Virus record (IMG/VR): IMGVR_UViG_3300045972_000146
Coordinates: 1 to 64,000 of that record
Strand: one strand, 5' to 3'
Source of the DNA: a virus
Length of the DNA stretch: 64,000 nt
The stretch's first letter is position 1, and every line of letters starts with the position of its first letter. The notes beneath the pieces are model-generated. The model saw only the letters and a list, made by a program, of their open reading frames with translations. It was not told the DNA's origin and did not search any database. Of the stretch, positions 15,727 through 23,506 are shown one piece after another. A program made the position numbers and the translations under genes.

Positions 15727-15990
15727 ATGAAGAAAACATTCAATTTCTTATTAAGTTTACCTTTGAATATCATTATGTATATTCTAAAGAGCGTATTGTT
15801 TTTAGTAGCCTTTATTGGGTTTTTATTCCTAATAATCGGATGGACATTGTCAGAAATGACAAATGCTATTGGGTTATGGAGTAGACATACTGATCCTGAA
15901 GGTCCAGAAGAGGCTGTGGAATTGTCGTTCGACATATTTCTTGGCAAGAGGTTTTGGAGATGGCTAAGAATGAGAGTTTATGTTGATTAA
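15727..15990 (+). CDS. Small membrane protein, 87 aa
   Basis: A long hydrophobic segment covers about residues 8-45 (LSLPLNIIMYILKSVLFLVA, FIGFLFLIIGWTLS), enough for one or two membrane passes, and the rest is charged. Leader ATTATCAAG before the ATG. Unknown role; envelope location by topology. Confidence 0.65.
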   Translation: MKKTFNFLLSLPLNIIMYILKSVLFLVAFIGFLFLIIGWTLSEMTNAIGLWSRHTDPEGPEEAVELSFDIFLGKRFWRWLRMRVYVD

Positions 15991-16075
15991 AGTGCTGTTG
16001 ATTATTACAATAACTTATAATCCCCTAAAGCGTTAGGGTGATGATTTCTCGGCTATAGACGCCATTGACATTCAG

Positions 16076-16150
16076 AGAGGAGAATAATAAGACCACAAAT
16101 CGTCAAATTAAATACGCGTGGCAATAAAGTTCTCCTCTTGCTTTAATTTG
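16076..16150 (+). ncRNA. H-type pseudoknot upstream of a lipoprotein gene
   Basis: AGAGGAGAA (16076-16084) pairs with TTCTCCTCT (16130-16138); CAAATTAAA (16104-16112), inside that loop, pairs with TTTAATTTG (16142-16150), outside it. Both helices are nine perfect pairs. The topology is the same as in the larger element at 15101-15234. A small hairpin CCCTAA-AGCG-TTAGGG lies just upstream (about 16023). It ends 28 bases before the lipoprotein start, so it may control that gene. Confidence 0.55.
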
Positions 16151-16178
16151 AAATATCTAATCAATAAATATAAATCAA

Positions 16179-16310
16179 ATGAAGAAATTATTAGTAATAG
16201 TATTGCTATTAATGGTAATACTAAGTAGCTGCATTACTGTAGCTAAGGCGCCAACAAGCGATTGTACTCATTACGACAGAAAAGGCTTAATTATTAATCA
16301 TAAAAAATAG
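16179..16310 (+). CDS. Small lipoprotein, 43 aa
   Basis: MKKLLVIVLLLMVILSSC is a clear lipoprotein signal with lipobox LSSC; the mature part is only about 25 residues, so it is a tiny anchored peptide. Leader contains TAATCAATAAATATAAATCAA. The next gene starts five bases later. Role unknown; comparable small lipoproteins in phages can block superinfection. Confidence 0.6.
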   Translation: MKKLLVIVLLLMVILSSCITVAKAPTSDCTHYDRKGLIINHKK

Positions 16311-16315
16311 TCAAT

Positions 16316-16624
16316 ATGTTAGTAATAGCACGTGCAATAAGAGTGGCGAAGGCAAAAGGTTTTGGTAATGTGCATGTAGCTAAGTTAAAGAACAAATTAA
16401 CAGAAGCTCCAAATGCTGCATTATTAAAAGGGGAAATAAGGGTTGTGGAAGGAACACTGACGCAATTACACATGATTGTTTTCGATAAATATGATGAGAA
16501 TGCTCCAGTATATACAAATACTGTTGCGGGGGCAAGCGATTTATTCGATACAATGAAAGCACAAGAATTCTTTATTCGTGTTGCTTTACAAGCATTATTA
16601 CAGTTAAGAACAAATTCCAATTAA
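16316..16624 (+). CDS. Small early protein, 102 aa
   Basis: Begins MLVIARAIRVAKAKGFGNVH. It contains RVVEGTLTQLHMIVFDKYDE and ends in a helical segment. Not hydrophobic enough for membrane insertion. No family recognised. Sits between two lipoprotein genes. Confidence 0.6.
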   Translation: MLVIARAIRVAKAKGFGNVHVAKLKNKLTEAPNAALLKGEIRVVEGTLTQLHMIVFDKYDENAPVYTNTVAGASDLFDTMKAQEFFIRVALQALLQLRTNSN

Positions 16625-16659
16625 TTTCAAGTACTTACATTTAAATTTTATCAAAGAAA

Positions 16660-17178
16660 ATGAAGACAAACAAATTTACCTTGTTGCTCATGATTGCCAT
16701 GAGCTTTGCATTTATGACCTTAATGGCCAGTTGCCAATCACAATCCGGAAGAAAAGCAGAGCAATCTGTAGTAGTTAAACCAATGGTAGATGCAAATCTA
16801 TACGAAGGCGTAATTACCAAGCTTGACTCAATTAACACTGAGTATTCAGTGTATGTGTATGCCATGGATAAATGGGATGCTGAGAGAATTATTACGTTAA
16901 AATACATTGACAAAGAACAAGTCGAATGTAATTTACGTATAGTATTAATTCAGCCTATAAATATACCATTTAAATACCAAAGCGACTCAGCATTAGTCAA
17001 AGCTATTAGTCAGGCAATCCCCAATCATATAATTAAATGGGATGGGAAACATAATGAATTAGCCAAAGGACCAAAAAAAGCCGGAAAGAAAAGTGGAGGA
17101 AAACGTGGAAGACCAAGCAAAAAGTCTTGTAATTCAGATGATTTCCAATTTGTGGTTGATGATACATTAATTGTCTAA
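16660..17178 (+). CDS. Lipoprotein with a basic Lys/Gly tail, 172 aa
   Basis: Signal MKTNKFTLLLMIAMSFAFMT with Cys25 in MASC as lipid site. The middle domain (NTEYSVYVYAMDKWDAERII) is beta-rich. The tail KGPKKAGKKSGGKRGRPSKK is strongly basic and AT-hook-like (GRP core), unusual for a lipoprotein; it could bind nucleic acid or anionic envelope. TTATCAAAGAAA leads into the ATG. Followed by a terminator hairpin. Function unknown. Confidence 0.7.
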   Translation: MKTNKFTLLLMIAMSFAFMTLMASCQSQSGRKAEQSVVVKPMVDANLYEGVITKLDSINTEYSVYVYAMDKWDAERIITLKYIDKEQVECNLRIVLIQPINIPFKYQSDSALVKAISQAIPNHIIKWDGKHNELAKGPKKAGKKSGGKRGRPSKKSCNSDDFQFVVDDTLIV

Positions 17179-17189
17179 AGAAACCAAGC

Positions 17190-17216
17190 TTAAGGGTGGC
17201 ACGCTTAAACCCTTAA
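17190..17216 (+). terminator. Terminator-like hairpin
   Basis: TTAAGGGT (17190-17197) pairs with ACCCTTAA (17209-17216), followed by TTATTT, 12 bases after the lipoprotein stop. Confidence 0.5.
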
Positions 17217-17241
17217 TTATTTACCATTTATAATCAATATC

Positions 17242-17508
17242 ATGGCAAGTACACTGTATTTCAACGACAGAACTGAAAAGTTCTTAATAAAGAATAAGAT
17301 TAAAACTAGATTTGTAAATAATACAAAAAGAGGTAAATCTGAAACTGAATTAAATAAGTTCATAGAGCGTGCAAAATTACTATCACCTCGCGATGTGATT
17401 GCACATGCATTTACATGGATTGAAGACCCTGAATATCATTTAAACCCAAACTTTTGGTTATATATGTGTAACAGGGCAAAGCGCTGGGAAGAAGAAGGTA
17501 AAATTTAA
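17242..17508 (+). CDS. Small basic early protein, 88 aa
   Basis: Begins MASTLYFNDRTEKFLIKNKI; a basic N-terminal half and an acidic/aromatic C-terminal half (AFTWIEDPEYHLNPNFWLYM). Leader ATAATCAATATC. It appears paired with the next gene, 17 bases away. Unknown. Confidence 0.6.
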   Translation: MASTLYFNDRTEKFLIKNKIKTRFVNNTKRGKSETELNKFIERAKLLSPRDVIAHAFTWIEDPEYHLNPNFWLYMCNRAKRWEEEGKI

Positions 17509-17525
17509 TCAACAAATCAATTGAA

Positions 17526-17885
17526 ATGAAAAAGTTCACCAACAAATCGTTTACAGTTCTCATGTATAACATGGTGAGCTGGGTAGTGCAACATAAAACA
17601 ATACCATATAAAATCAATATAGCAATAGAAGATTTGAATGGAACTGATATATATGTTGCGGAAGTGTATTACAAATCAAAACCTGAAGAGGAAATAGTAC
17701 TTGAAGAGTTTCCAACGAAATTCAATGAATATGCATCAATTGATGAGAAAGAAAGGAATCTGAAAAGAATATCCAATCAATATCCAGCAATTGAAGAGCA
17801 TATTGTGACTGATGAAATGGACCCGTTGACTGAGTGTGAGCGTAATTACACTAATCATTTAAAGGGAGTTCATAGTGAAAATTGA
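17526..17885 (+). CDS. Small early protein, 119 aa
   Basis: MKKFTNKSFTVLMYNMVSWV then an acidic domain. Leader AATCAATTGAA. It is the last gene before the first long ORF-free tract. Function not recognised. Confidence 0.6.
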   Translation: MKKFTNKSFTVLMYNMVSWVVQHKTIPYKINIAIEDLNGTDIYVAEVYYKSKPEEEIVLEEFPTKFNEYASIDEKERNLKRISNQYPAIEEHIVTDEMDPLTECERNYTNHLKGVHSEN

Positions 17886-17893
17886 TTAAAATA

Positions 17894-17984
17894 AAAAGCT
17901 TTAATTAGATTGCTGGTCACGGCTGACTTGGTTTGAACAATAGACCAAAGAAAATGTGTTGTCATGGTGATAATTAAAGCTTTT
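17894..17984 (+). ncRNA. Long-stem RNA hairpin
   Basis: AAAAGCTTTAATTA (17894-17907) pairs perfectly over 14 bases with TAATTAAAGCTTTT (17971-17984). Nested inside are TCAC with GTGA, TGAC with GTCA, and TTGGT with ACCAA. This opens the ORF-free tract and could be a 91-base RNA or the terminator of the genes upstream. Confidence 0.55.
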
Positions 17985-19182
17985 GTTAACATGTCATTTC
18001 TGCTTCCAAAGGGCAGACTATATTAAATAAGGTAACAAGTGTAAATAAACTGTAGATATACATAAAAAAGCATGATTAGAATTATTTAATATAGAACATG
18101 GATGGGCAAAAAGGAGGGTTAAATCTGGTACTACATTTCAACCAGAGCCTGTGATAGGTATAGTAAATGCTAAAATACATGTAAGAAATTCTCATGTTAA
18201 TTACCGAACTTGAGTGATATCTATGGAAGTTTGACGCGGCTGACCAACAATGGCAATAAGAGATTGGCTGAGGATTCCTAACGGGCCTAGGCCAAATTCG
18301 ATGTGTAGCGAGCTATGCGGATGGGTATTATAATGGAGGTTGAATGGGTATCTACCCTAAAGATTAACACTATCAAGAGCTAAAGTAGAAATACAATGCG
18401 CCAAATCCTTGACAATTTTCCTTGGCACAAGTGGAAAATAAATGGCTGTCTTTAAACAGAAGTTAAGAGCCACAGTTCATTAGATGACTTAGAATGAACA
18501 AAAGACTATTCGACTAATCAAAAACCTTTCGTAGGGAAATGATAGAATTGAATATCCGCTAACGTCGGACAAGCCCGCAGTTTTGCGAAAGCAATACAAA
18601 AGGACCGTATAAGCCGGATTGTAACTGAGCAATAATTCAGTTGATTGGTTAAGAACCAAATTAAGTTTACCATTGGAACCATTAGAACCCATTCTTGACG
18701 CTGGTAAATGTATTTGTTAAGGCGTAGAGCAAATTGATTGGCTAAGGCTGGCCCATTTTCTAGAGATAGCTTCGGGTGAAACTAGATGCTTGATTAAGAA
18801 TCACAACCTCGCTCAAGGATAATTAGCAAAAATTCCTATTCTAACTATTTTTCGCGAGATAGAAAGAATAGTCCGTGACGTACGAAGAGCGGATACGAAA
18901 CCTCATACAATGCCTCGTATGACGAATCTAAAACAAGAAGGCTAAAAATACAAATGCGAGGAGGGTGTAGTCACATGAGATGGCTCGAGGTAGGAAATGC
19001 CGCAAAGAGAGCGGGTGTAGTATTTGTATGTGAAAAGCAAGCATTGGAATCCAGATGACTGGACCCTTACCGTTAGATGAAACCGTAAGTGGAATATCTA
19101 GACAGCCGGTATAATTAAAATGCATATAACGAGCGAGTAATATCCCCATGGGGACGCCATTCAAATGTTATATGCATTTTTT
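17985..19182 (+). ncRNA. Long noncoding structured RNA candidate I (about 1.2 kb)
   Basis: Nearly 1.2 kb with no plausible gene on either strand and a G/C content above the neighbours. Many hairpins are visible: TTGC-GAAA-GCAA (18583-18594), CTTAC..GTAAG (19066-19089, inner GTT/AAC), and a final 14-pair stem with a T-tract at 19117-19182. A terminator at the 3' end and tRNA-like sequence just after it support a processed, stable RNA. Size, phage context and GNRA loops recall the GOLLD and ROOL classes, but I cannot match a consensus by eye. The 5' end is not defined. Confidence 0.6.
19117..19182 (+). terminator. Strong terminator of long RNA I
   Basis: AAAATGCATATAAC (19117-19130) pairs over 14 bases with GTTATATGCATTTT (19167-19180), and six T residues span 19177-19182. 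An inner CCCCATGGGG palindrome lies in the loop. Confidence 0.65.
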
Positions 19183-19187
19183 AACAC

Positions 19188-19272
19188 GCCAGTATCATAC
19201 AAGATGAGAGCCTTGTAATGACCACGGAAAACTCTACGGAGTCTAAGGAGTTCGAATCTCCTAACTGGCACA
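19188..19272 (+). ncRNA. tRNA-like element without a normal anticodon arm
   Basis: Acceptor GCCAGT (19188-19193) pairs with ACTGGC (19264-19269), followed by ACA. The T-arm is canonical: AGGAG-TTCGAAT-CTCCT. Between them, where D and anticodon arms belong, is TACAAG-ATGAGAGC-CTTGTA, then ACTC-TACG-GAGT. A forced anticodon arm (CCTTG-TAATGAC-CACGG) has a mismatch and no U33. Either a degenerate type II tRNA or a tRNA mimic (acceptor/T-arm minihelix), six bases after the terminator of long RNA I. Confidence 0.5.
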
Positions 19273-19335
19273 GATTTATTAAACAATTAACAGAATTTTA
19301 TACACAGTTTTTAACAACAATTAATTATCAAAATT

Positions 19336-19602
19336 ATGAGTAAAGTAACAGTATTTGTATCATTATTGATGAGTATGAACTTTGCAGCAAATGCAAAAGT
19401 ATCAAAGTCATTGAAACGTATTGAAAAAGGTGAAAAAATTGATGATGCTATTCTTGCAGCTGAAGCTAAAACTTCAAAAGCATACAAAGAAGATGCAGCA
19501 TTTGCAGCCAAAGTGGATGCTATTATTGCCGGTAAGGTTGAAAAACCAAAAGCAGAACCAGCAAAAACAACTACAAATCGCAGTGGAGAGCCACGCCGAT
19601 AA
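19336..19602 (+). CDS. Small Ala/Lys-rich early protein, 88 aa
   Basis: Begins MSKVTVFVSLLMSMNFAANA, a signal-like N-terminus with an AxA-type site, then an Ala/Lys/Glu-rich helix and a basic tail (TTTNRSGEPRR). If the signal is used, the mature helix is periplasmic. Leader TTATCAAAATT. Followed directly by a strong terminator, so it is likely its own transcript. Unknown role. Confidence 0.6.
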   Translation: MSKVTVFVSLLMSMNFAANAKVSKSLKRIEKGEKIDDAILAAEAKTSKAYKEDAAFAAKVDAIIAGKVEKPKAEPAKTTTNRSGEPRR

Positions 19603-19623
19603 GCAGTAAGATTCATTTTATTA

Positions 19624-19660
19624 ATAATAAGCCTCTGTAGTTCATATAGAGGCTTATTAT
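19624..19660 (+). terminator. Rho-independent terminator
   Basis: ATAATAAGCCTCT pairs with AGAGGCTTATTAT over 13 bases around GTAGTTCATAT, then ATTGTTT. The core GCCTCTGTA..TATAGAGGC recurs in the terminator at 33061, suggesting duplication or shared origin. Confidence 0.75.
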
Positions 19661-19687
19661 ATTGTTTAATCAATAAACTAAAACAAA

Positions 19688-20938
19688 ATGTCAACACAAT
19701 GGCAAAAATCATGCGTTAAGGCACTTGTAACAAGTCCAACAGCATTCCGGTTATTTAGAGCCGAACAAAGAAATATTAAACTATTAGACCAATATATGAA
19801 TAAGATATGGTCATATAGATACGAAAAGACATTAACGTCTGCTATTCCAATTATTATTGGGGCAGGTAAATCGCCAATAACATTGTTTCTTTTAGAAGTT
19901 AAAAGAGTTTTAGAAGAAACAAAAGGAAAATTTGATTCTGCAAGAGGACATGTAAATTCAATTTACGTAAATGGAGATGATTTTGTCTCATTTATAGAAT
20001 CTAAACGATTTAACAATCTAAGCAGGATTAGGAGTACGTCATATGAAGAATTAATGGGCGTGTATATATCTGACAAAAGAGATAATTACGAACATTATAC
20101 AATAAAAAACAATACTGAATCTAAAAGCATTTTATTAACAATTGTTGATTTAATGAAAAATAGAATCAGTCCCGAAAAAAGACAGGAGGGGGTATATTTT
20201 AGAAGCCTTTATCTAAAAAGCGATACTACATTGATTGATAAATTTATTAGCGAAAATGAAAAACAAATTGATGAAGCCATTAAATTATCAATAAAACAAC
20301 AAAAATCAATAAAACAACATATTAAGAAACAATCCATATTTCAAGGATTAAATGTTGGAATAGAAATTGAATATGATGGTTGTAATTGTCAGGACATGGA
20401 GTCTGATTTGCTTAAATTAAAAGCAGTATCATTTCATTCTGGTTGGGATGGTTCACAAATGAATGGAGACCAAATTGGTAGTAGATTAAGAGAGAATAGA
20501 TTACGTCTTGAATCTCATAAATCATTACCAGCTTTATATTTGTTATTAAAATCAATGATTGATAAAGGATGTACATTAACACAGAATAGTGGAATGCATT
20601 ATCACGTTGATTGTAGATATAAAGATAAATTCAAAAAAGCTGAAAAAACATCAAGTTATCGTGATTTATTTAAAACAACCACAAGTGAAGATTGGAAATG
20701 TATATTCAATATATATGAATTCAGTAAATCTCATTCAACTGATGATTTTTGTGGTCAATTTAAAATTAAATCAGAATTTGAAACAATCGAGTGGAGAATG
20801 GGTAGCCAAACCCTTAACTACAGTAAAATTACCTTGCAAATACTTGTTGCCATTCATATGACAGAGGTGTTTACAAATAACAGTAAACCAAATACTTCTT
20901 ACTTAAAAATGTTAAGTGAGATTTATTCAGAAATTTAG
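19688..20938 (+). CDS. Amidoligase-family (GCS/ATP-grasp-like) enzyme
   Basis: 416 residues. The C-terminal half has the order of the amidoligase_2 family: NVGIEIEYDG (Glu226, Glu228), then a central region SFHSGWDGSQMNG, GMHYHVDC (His304, His306), and FETIEWRMGSQTLNY (Glu368, Arg370). These enzymes are relatives of gamma-glutamylcysteine synthetase and form amide bonds between carboxylates and amines using ATP. The N-terminal about 200 residues are basic and unassigned. Substrate unknown; peptide tagging or cell-wall linked products have been proposed for such families. Unusual as an early phage gene. Confidence 0.75.
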   Translation: MSTQWQKSCVKALVTSPTAFRLFRAEQRNIKLLDQYMNKIWSYRYEKTLTSAIPIIIGAGKSPITLFLLEVKRVLEETKGKFDSARGHVNSIYVNGDDFVSFIESKRFNNLSRIRSTSYEELMGVYISDKRDNYEHYTIKNNTESKSILLTIVDLMKNRISPEKRQEGVYFRSLYLKSDTTLIDKFISENEKQIDEAIKLSIKQQKSIKQHIKKQSIFQGLNVGIEIEYDGCNCQDMESDLLKLKAVSFHSGWDGSQMNGDQIGSRLRENRLRLESHKSLPALYLLLKSMIDKGCTLTQNSGMHYHVDCRYKDKFKKAEKTSSYRDLFKTTTSEDWKCIFNIYEFSKSHSTDDFCGQFKIKSEFETIEWRMGSQTLNYSKITLQILVAIHMTEVFTNNSKPNTSYLKMLSEIYSEI

Positions 20939-21340
20939 TTTAATTAATAGACAAAAAAACCCTAATTTAGATTCAAGAGGGGCAAGATGCGATGACGATT
21001 GCTGCAATAGTGCAATATGTAGCCCGCTGAGCAAAACTATTGTTTTTAAATTAGTTTAAAACAACTATGGTAGGTTGTAGATGATTAGTGGTATAAAATG
21101 GACAAGATTAGACTGTTTTATATGTTATTAGTACCAATAAATAACAACATTAACATTATGCAGAGGGGCGCCTCATTAGTGCATCAAGTTTCTATCTCTA
21201 GCAATTTGTCAAGCAAAGATAGATATAGTTCATTCATGCGCAATTAAATGAATTATAGTCAAATTAATTAAATTAATCCAATATTCACGAAAGGAGGAGC
21301 GAAGCCTATTGTCGGAGTATTGCAAAATCATAGTAATCTA
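20939..21340 (+). ncRNA. Structured noncoding stretch before tRNA-His
   Basis: No gene in about 400 bases. CTAATTTA (20962-20969) pairs with TAAATTAG (21047-21054) and encloses CAATAGT/ACTATTG (21005-21042). Further on are TATAAAA with TTTTATA (about 21092-21122), TCTATCT with AGATAGA (about 21192-21226), and CAATATTC with GAGTATTG (about 21280-21324) enclosing GAGCGAAGCC. Probably one or two structured RNAs leading into the tRNA. Confidence 0.45.
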
Positions 21341-21345
21341 TGGGA

Positions 21346-21419
21346 AGTTTATTAGCTCAGTTGGTTAGAGCGTCTGATTGTGGTTCAGAAGGTCGCGGGT
21401 TCGAGCCCCACATAAACTA
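21346..21419 (+). tRNA. tRNA-His (GTG)
   Basis: Acceptor AGTTTAT / ATAAACT (21346-21352, 21412-21418), D-stem GCTC/GAGC, anticodon arm TCTGA-TTGTGGT-TCAGA with anticodon GTG, and T-arm GCGGG-TTCGAGC-CCCAC with one mismatch. CCA is not encoded in full (ACA follows). The overlapping long ORF frame here is not used; the next gene starts at 21457. Confidence 0.9.
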
Positions 21420-21456
21420 CAATTTTATTATTATTAACAATTTAATCATTATCAAG

Positions 21457-21816
21457 ATGACAAGATTAACAAAAAACACATTTAAAATGATTACAGGAAT
21501 CTTAATGATATTCTTACTAATGTTTATCATTGGGAATCTTTGGTACGAGCAGGGATTAAAAGAAGGTCGAATAAATGAATCATTTGATCAACTACGCAAG
21601 CCAGATATGTTTGTAAGAAGAAATGTAGAAATACAGCCTTCAAACTACATATTCTATGACAATACGTATGGTCAGGTTATTTCAGTTTACAGTGATTTGA
21701 GAGAAGTAGAGGCAAAGTGCTTAGTTAGATATTTATATCCAAAAGAATGTGAATTAACATTCATTAAGCGAATACCAATACCAATTATTAATCAAGAACT
21801 AACTGATAAGAACTAG
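21457..21816 (+). CDS. Single-pass membrane protein, about 119 aa
   Basis: Start taken at the ATG preceded by ATTATCAAG; an upstream extension would overlap tRNA-His. MTRLTKNTFKMITGILMIFL, then FMLFIIGN-type hydrophobic residues form a membrane helix, with a soluble domain after it (NYIFYDNTYGQVISVYSDL). Unknown family. The next small gene starts one base after its stop. Confidence 0.65.
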   Translation: MTRLTKNTFKMITGILMIFLLMFIIGNLWYEQGLKEGRINESFDQLRKPDMFVRRNVEIQPSNYIFYDNTYGQVISVYSDLREVEAKCLVRYLYPKECELTFIKRIPIPIINQELTDKN

Positions 21817-21817
21817 T

Positions 21818-21934
21818 ATGAGCCAGAGAACTTACAAAGCAGGAAAACAGGAGAATGAATTCAAAAAAGACAAAGGACAATCAAAACCAAAACCTAAAAT
21901 GAATCCATTTAACAAATCTAAAGATCGTATTTGA
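21818..21934 (+). CDS. Small Lys/Pro-rich peptide, 38 aa
   Basis: MSQRTYKAGKQENEFKKDKG onward, very basic with repeated Lys-Pro. Coupled closely to neighbours on both sides (one base before, one base after). Likely a short nucleic-acid-binding or unstructured peptide; unassigned. Confidence 0.55.
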   Translation: MSQRTYKAGKQENEFKKDKGQSKPKPKMNPFNKSKDRI

Positions 21935-21935
21935 T

Positions 21936-22397
21936 ATGGAATGGACAAAAGAAACATTATTGAGCACTTGTATTGTTGTAACAAGCAAGAAACAAGGGGA
22001 GAAGGCGTTAAAATTCTATGAATCATTTGGTTTTAAAACACTTTCTATTAACTTAGAGATTGGTCGCTTTATAAGAGTAGCCGCGTATGATGACAGTATT
22101 GTTTCGGTATATCCGAGACAGCACAGAAAAACTATCATTAAGCTCCCGGTCAAGCCTCGTCGTAAATTTCCACGAGAAATGATGGTGTCTAATGACAAAA
22201 AAGAATGGCATAGGCATATTGTTTTTGCGAAAGCAAAGTCAGAGTTTCCATACATATCAAAAGCAAACAATTTTGATGGAGATGAAATATTTCCAATGTA
22301 TTGGGGGTCTAAATACGCAAAAGAAATTGAGCCAAAAGAAACTCCCGACTTCGATTGGGATAAATACGAAAAAGCTACATTAGAAAATCAAATTTAA
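21936..22397 (+). CDS. Early protein, 153 aa, unknown
   Basis: Begins MEWTKETLLSTCIVVTSKKQ and contains GEKALKFYESFGFKTLSI, then basic strands (RKTIIKLPVKPRRKFPREMM). Trp/Tyr-rich C-terminal acidic region. No domain recognised. The basic central part suggests nucleic-acid contact. Confidence 0.65.
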   Translation: MEWTKETLLSTCIVVTSKKQGEKALKFYESFGFKTLSINLEIGRFIRVAAYDDSIVSVYPRQHRKTIIKLPVKPRRKFPREMMVSNDKKEWHRHIVFAKAKSEFPYISKANNFDGDEIFPMYWGSKYAKEIEPKETPDFDWDKYEKATLENQI

Positions 22398-22407
22398 CTC
22401 ATTGCAA

Positions 22408-22463
22408 TAGCAATTGGTGGAGCTAGTTCTTAACCGAACAGGCCTAATAAAGGGAAATTGCTA
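22408..22463 (+). ncRNA. Three-way-junction-like RNA element
   Basis: TAGCAATT (22408-22415) pairs with AATTGCTA (22456-22463). Inside are hairpins GTTC-TTAACC-GAAC (22426-22439) and CCT-AATAA-AGG (22443-22453). An AATC-GAAA-GATT hairpin follows at about 22478. Lies in a 147-base gap between two early genes. Confidence 0.45.
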
Positions 22464-22544
22464 GAAATAGTCAATCGAAAGATTTTGAGTAACACACCAA
22501 AAGTACCTTTATTTCATTTAAACATTAATCAATAATAAATAAAA

Positions 22545-23036
22545 ATGAACAAAGCTCAAGAAGAAATTTGTGATGAACTGATACTTCATGCAAATAACAG
22601 AACAGAAGTCTTTAATGTTATGATTACTACATTCAAAGACTTAAATGAACGTAATCTCAGAGAATATATTGCTGATAGATGGAAAGCTAAAATTCCAGGA
22701 AACAGAGTATCACTATCTGGACTGTCTTACAAGGAAAAAGTAACTGTAATTGCAGATTGGTTTGAAAAGAGAGATCTTGGTAAAATAAAGCATATCTATG
22801 CCTATATTAACAAAGGTTTATCTAAAAGTACTCCATATGATTTTTACTTGGAATTACTTGGAGCTAATGCTATAAATGCAGAAAGACGTTCTTTGCAACG
22901 AGGAGAAAAAGTCGAACTATTAGGGTTTGATAAATACCAAATGAGACTGGAAGTTGCAGATCTCAAATGGATAGGATATACATTCGAATTTCTTGTATGG
23001 GATATCAATGCCCGTAAGTACATTGAAATAGAATAA
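22545..23036 (+). CDS. Early protein, 163 aa, unknown
   Basis: Begins MNKAQEEICDELILHANNRT. Mostly helical (FNVMITTFKDLNERNLREYI), then a mixed C-terminal domain (LRLEVADLKWIGYTFEFL-type residues). Leader TAATCAATAATAAATAAAA. Unknown family. Confidence 0.65.
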   Translation: MNKAQEEICDELILHANNRTEVFNVMITTFKDLNERNLREYIADRWKAKIPGNRVSLSGLSYKEKVTVIADWFEKRDLGKIKHIYAYINKGLSKSTPYDFYLELLGANAINAERRSLQRGEKVELLGFDKYQMRLEVADLKWIGYTFEFLVWDINARKYIEIE

Positions 23037-23506
23037 ACTAGTACGGCCCGTTTAGGTCGTTGGATTCGTCAAGGACACGAGGCTAGCATATGCCTCTACC
23101 TCCACCAAAACTACTATGTAATACGTAATGGCAAAATTGATTATGTCACCTATAGAAATATAGTCGTATCGTTGCGGGTTTGAGCCCCGTCATAGTAGCA
23201 AAGAACATAAGGGGGTAAACAGAATTGATCCGGGCAAGATGAAAACGAATAGGACTGTATGTCGCAATAAAAGGCGAAAAAACAATCCAAATCAACAATT
23301 ATGTGGGCTTAATGTCTGCATAATTTAGAATGTACCTGTCGGGCACGTGAGCGAAAGCCGCGCGTTGTGTCCAATCGTCACCCGGCAGGGTTTTAAAACA
23401 TGGGTAGTGATACAGGGAAATTCGAGATCTCTCTGAGCGTCTATAGGCTTGGAAGGCCTACTACCCCCAATTATCAAAAATATTTACATTTAAAATCAAT
23501 TTAATT
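23037..23506 (+). ncRNA. Structured noncoding region containing a tRNA-like element
   Basis: No gene in 470 bases. GAGGC..GCCTC (about 23085-23102), AATTATG/CATAATT (23297-23325), CCTGTCGGG/CCCGGCAGG (23335-23389, enclosing GCGAAAGC at 23351-23358), GGGTAG/CTACCC (23402-23466) and TAGGC/GCCTA (23444-23460) are all possible stems. The high density of stems with G/C-rich pairs points to one or more RNAs, with the tRNA-like element in the 5' part. Confidence 0.5.
23111..23198 (+). ncRNA. tRNA-like element with atypical core
   Basis: CTACTAT (23111-23117) pairs perfectly with ATAGTAG (23192-23198), and the T-arm GCGGG-TTTGAGC-CCCGT is canonical. The core has TGGC..GTCA (D-stem-like) and CTATA-GAAA-TATAG, which does not fit a seven-base anticodon loop, plus about nine extra bases after the acceptor. 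It is either a decayed tRNA or a second tRNA mimic like the one at 19188. Confidence 0.45.

Noticed and set aside
21340-21456. Longer N-terminus for the membrane protein at 21457
   Set aside because: The extension translates tRNA-His; the ATG at 21457 has the usual ATTATCAAG leader.
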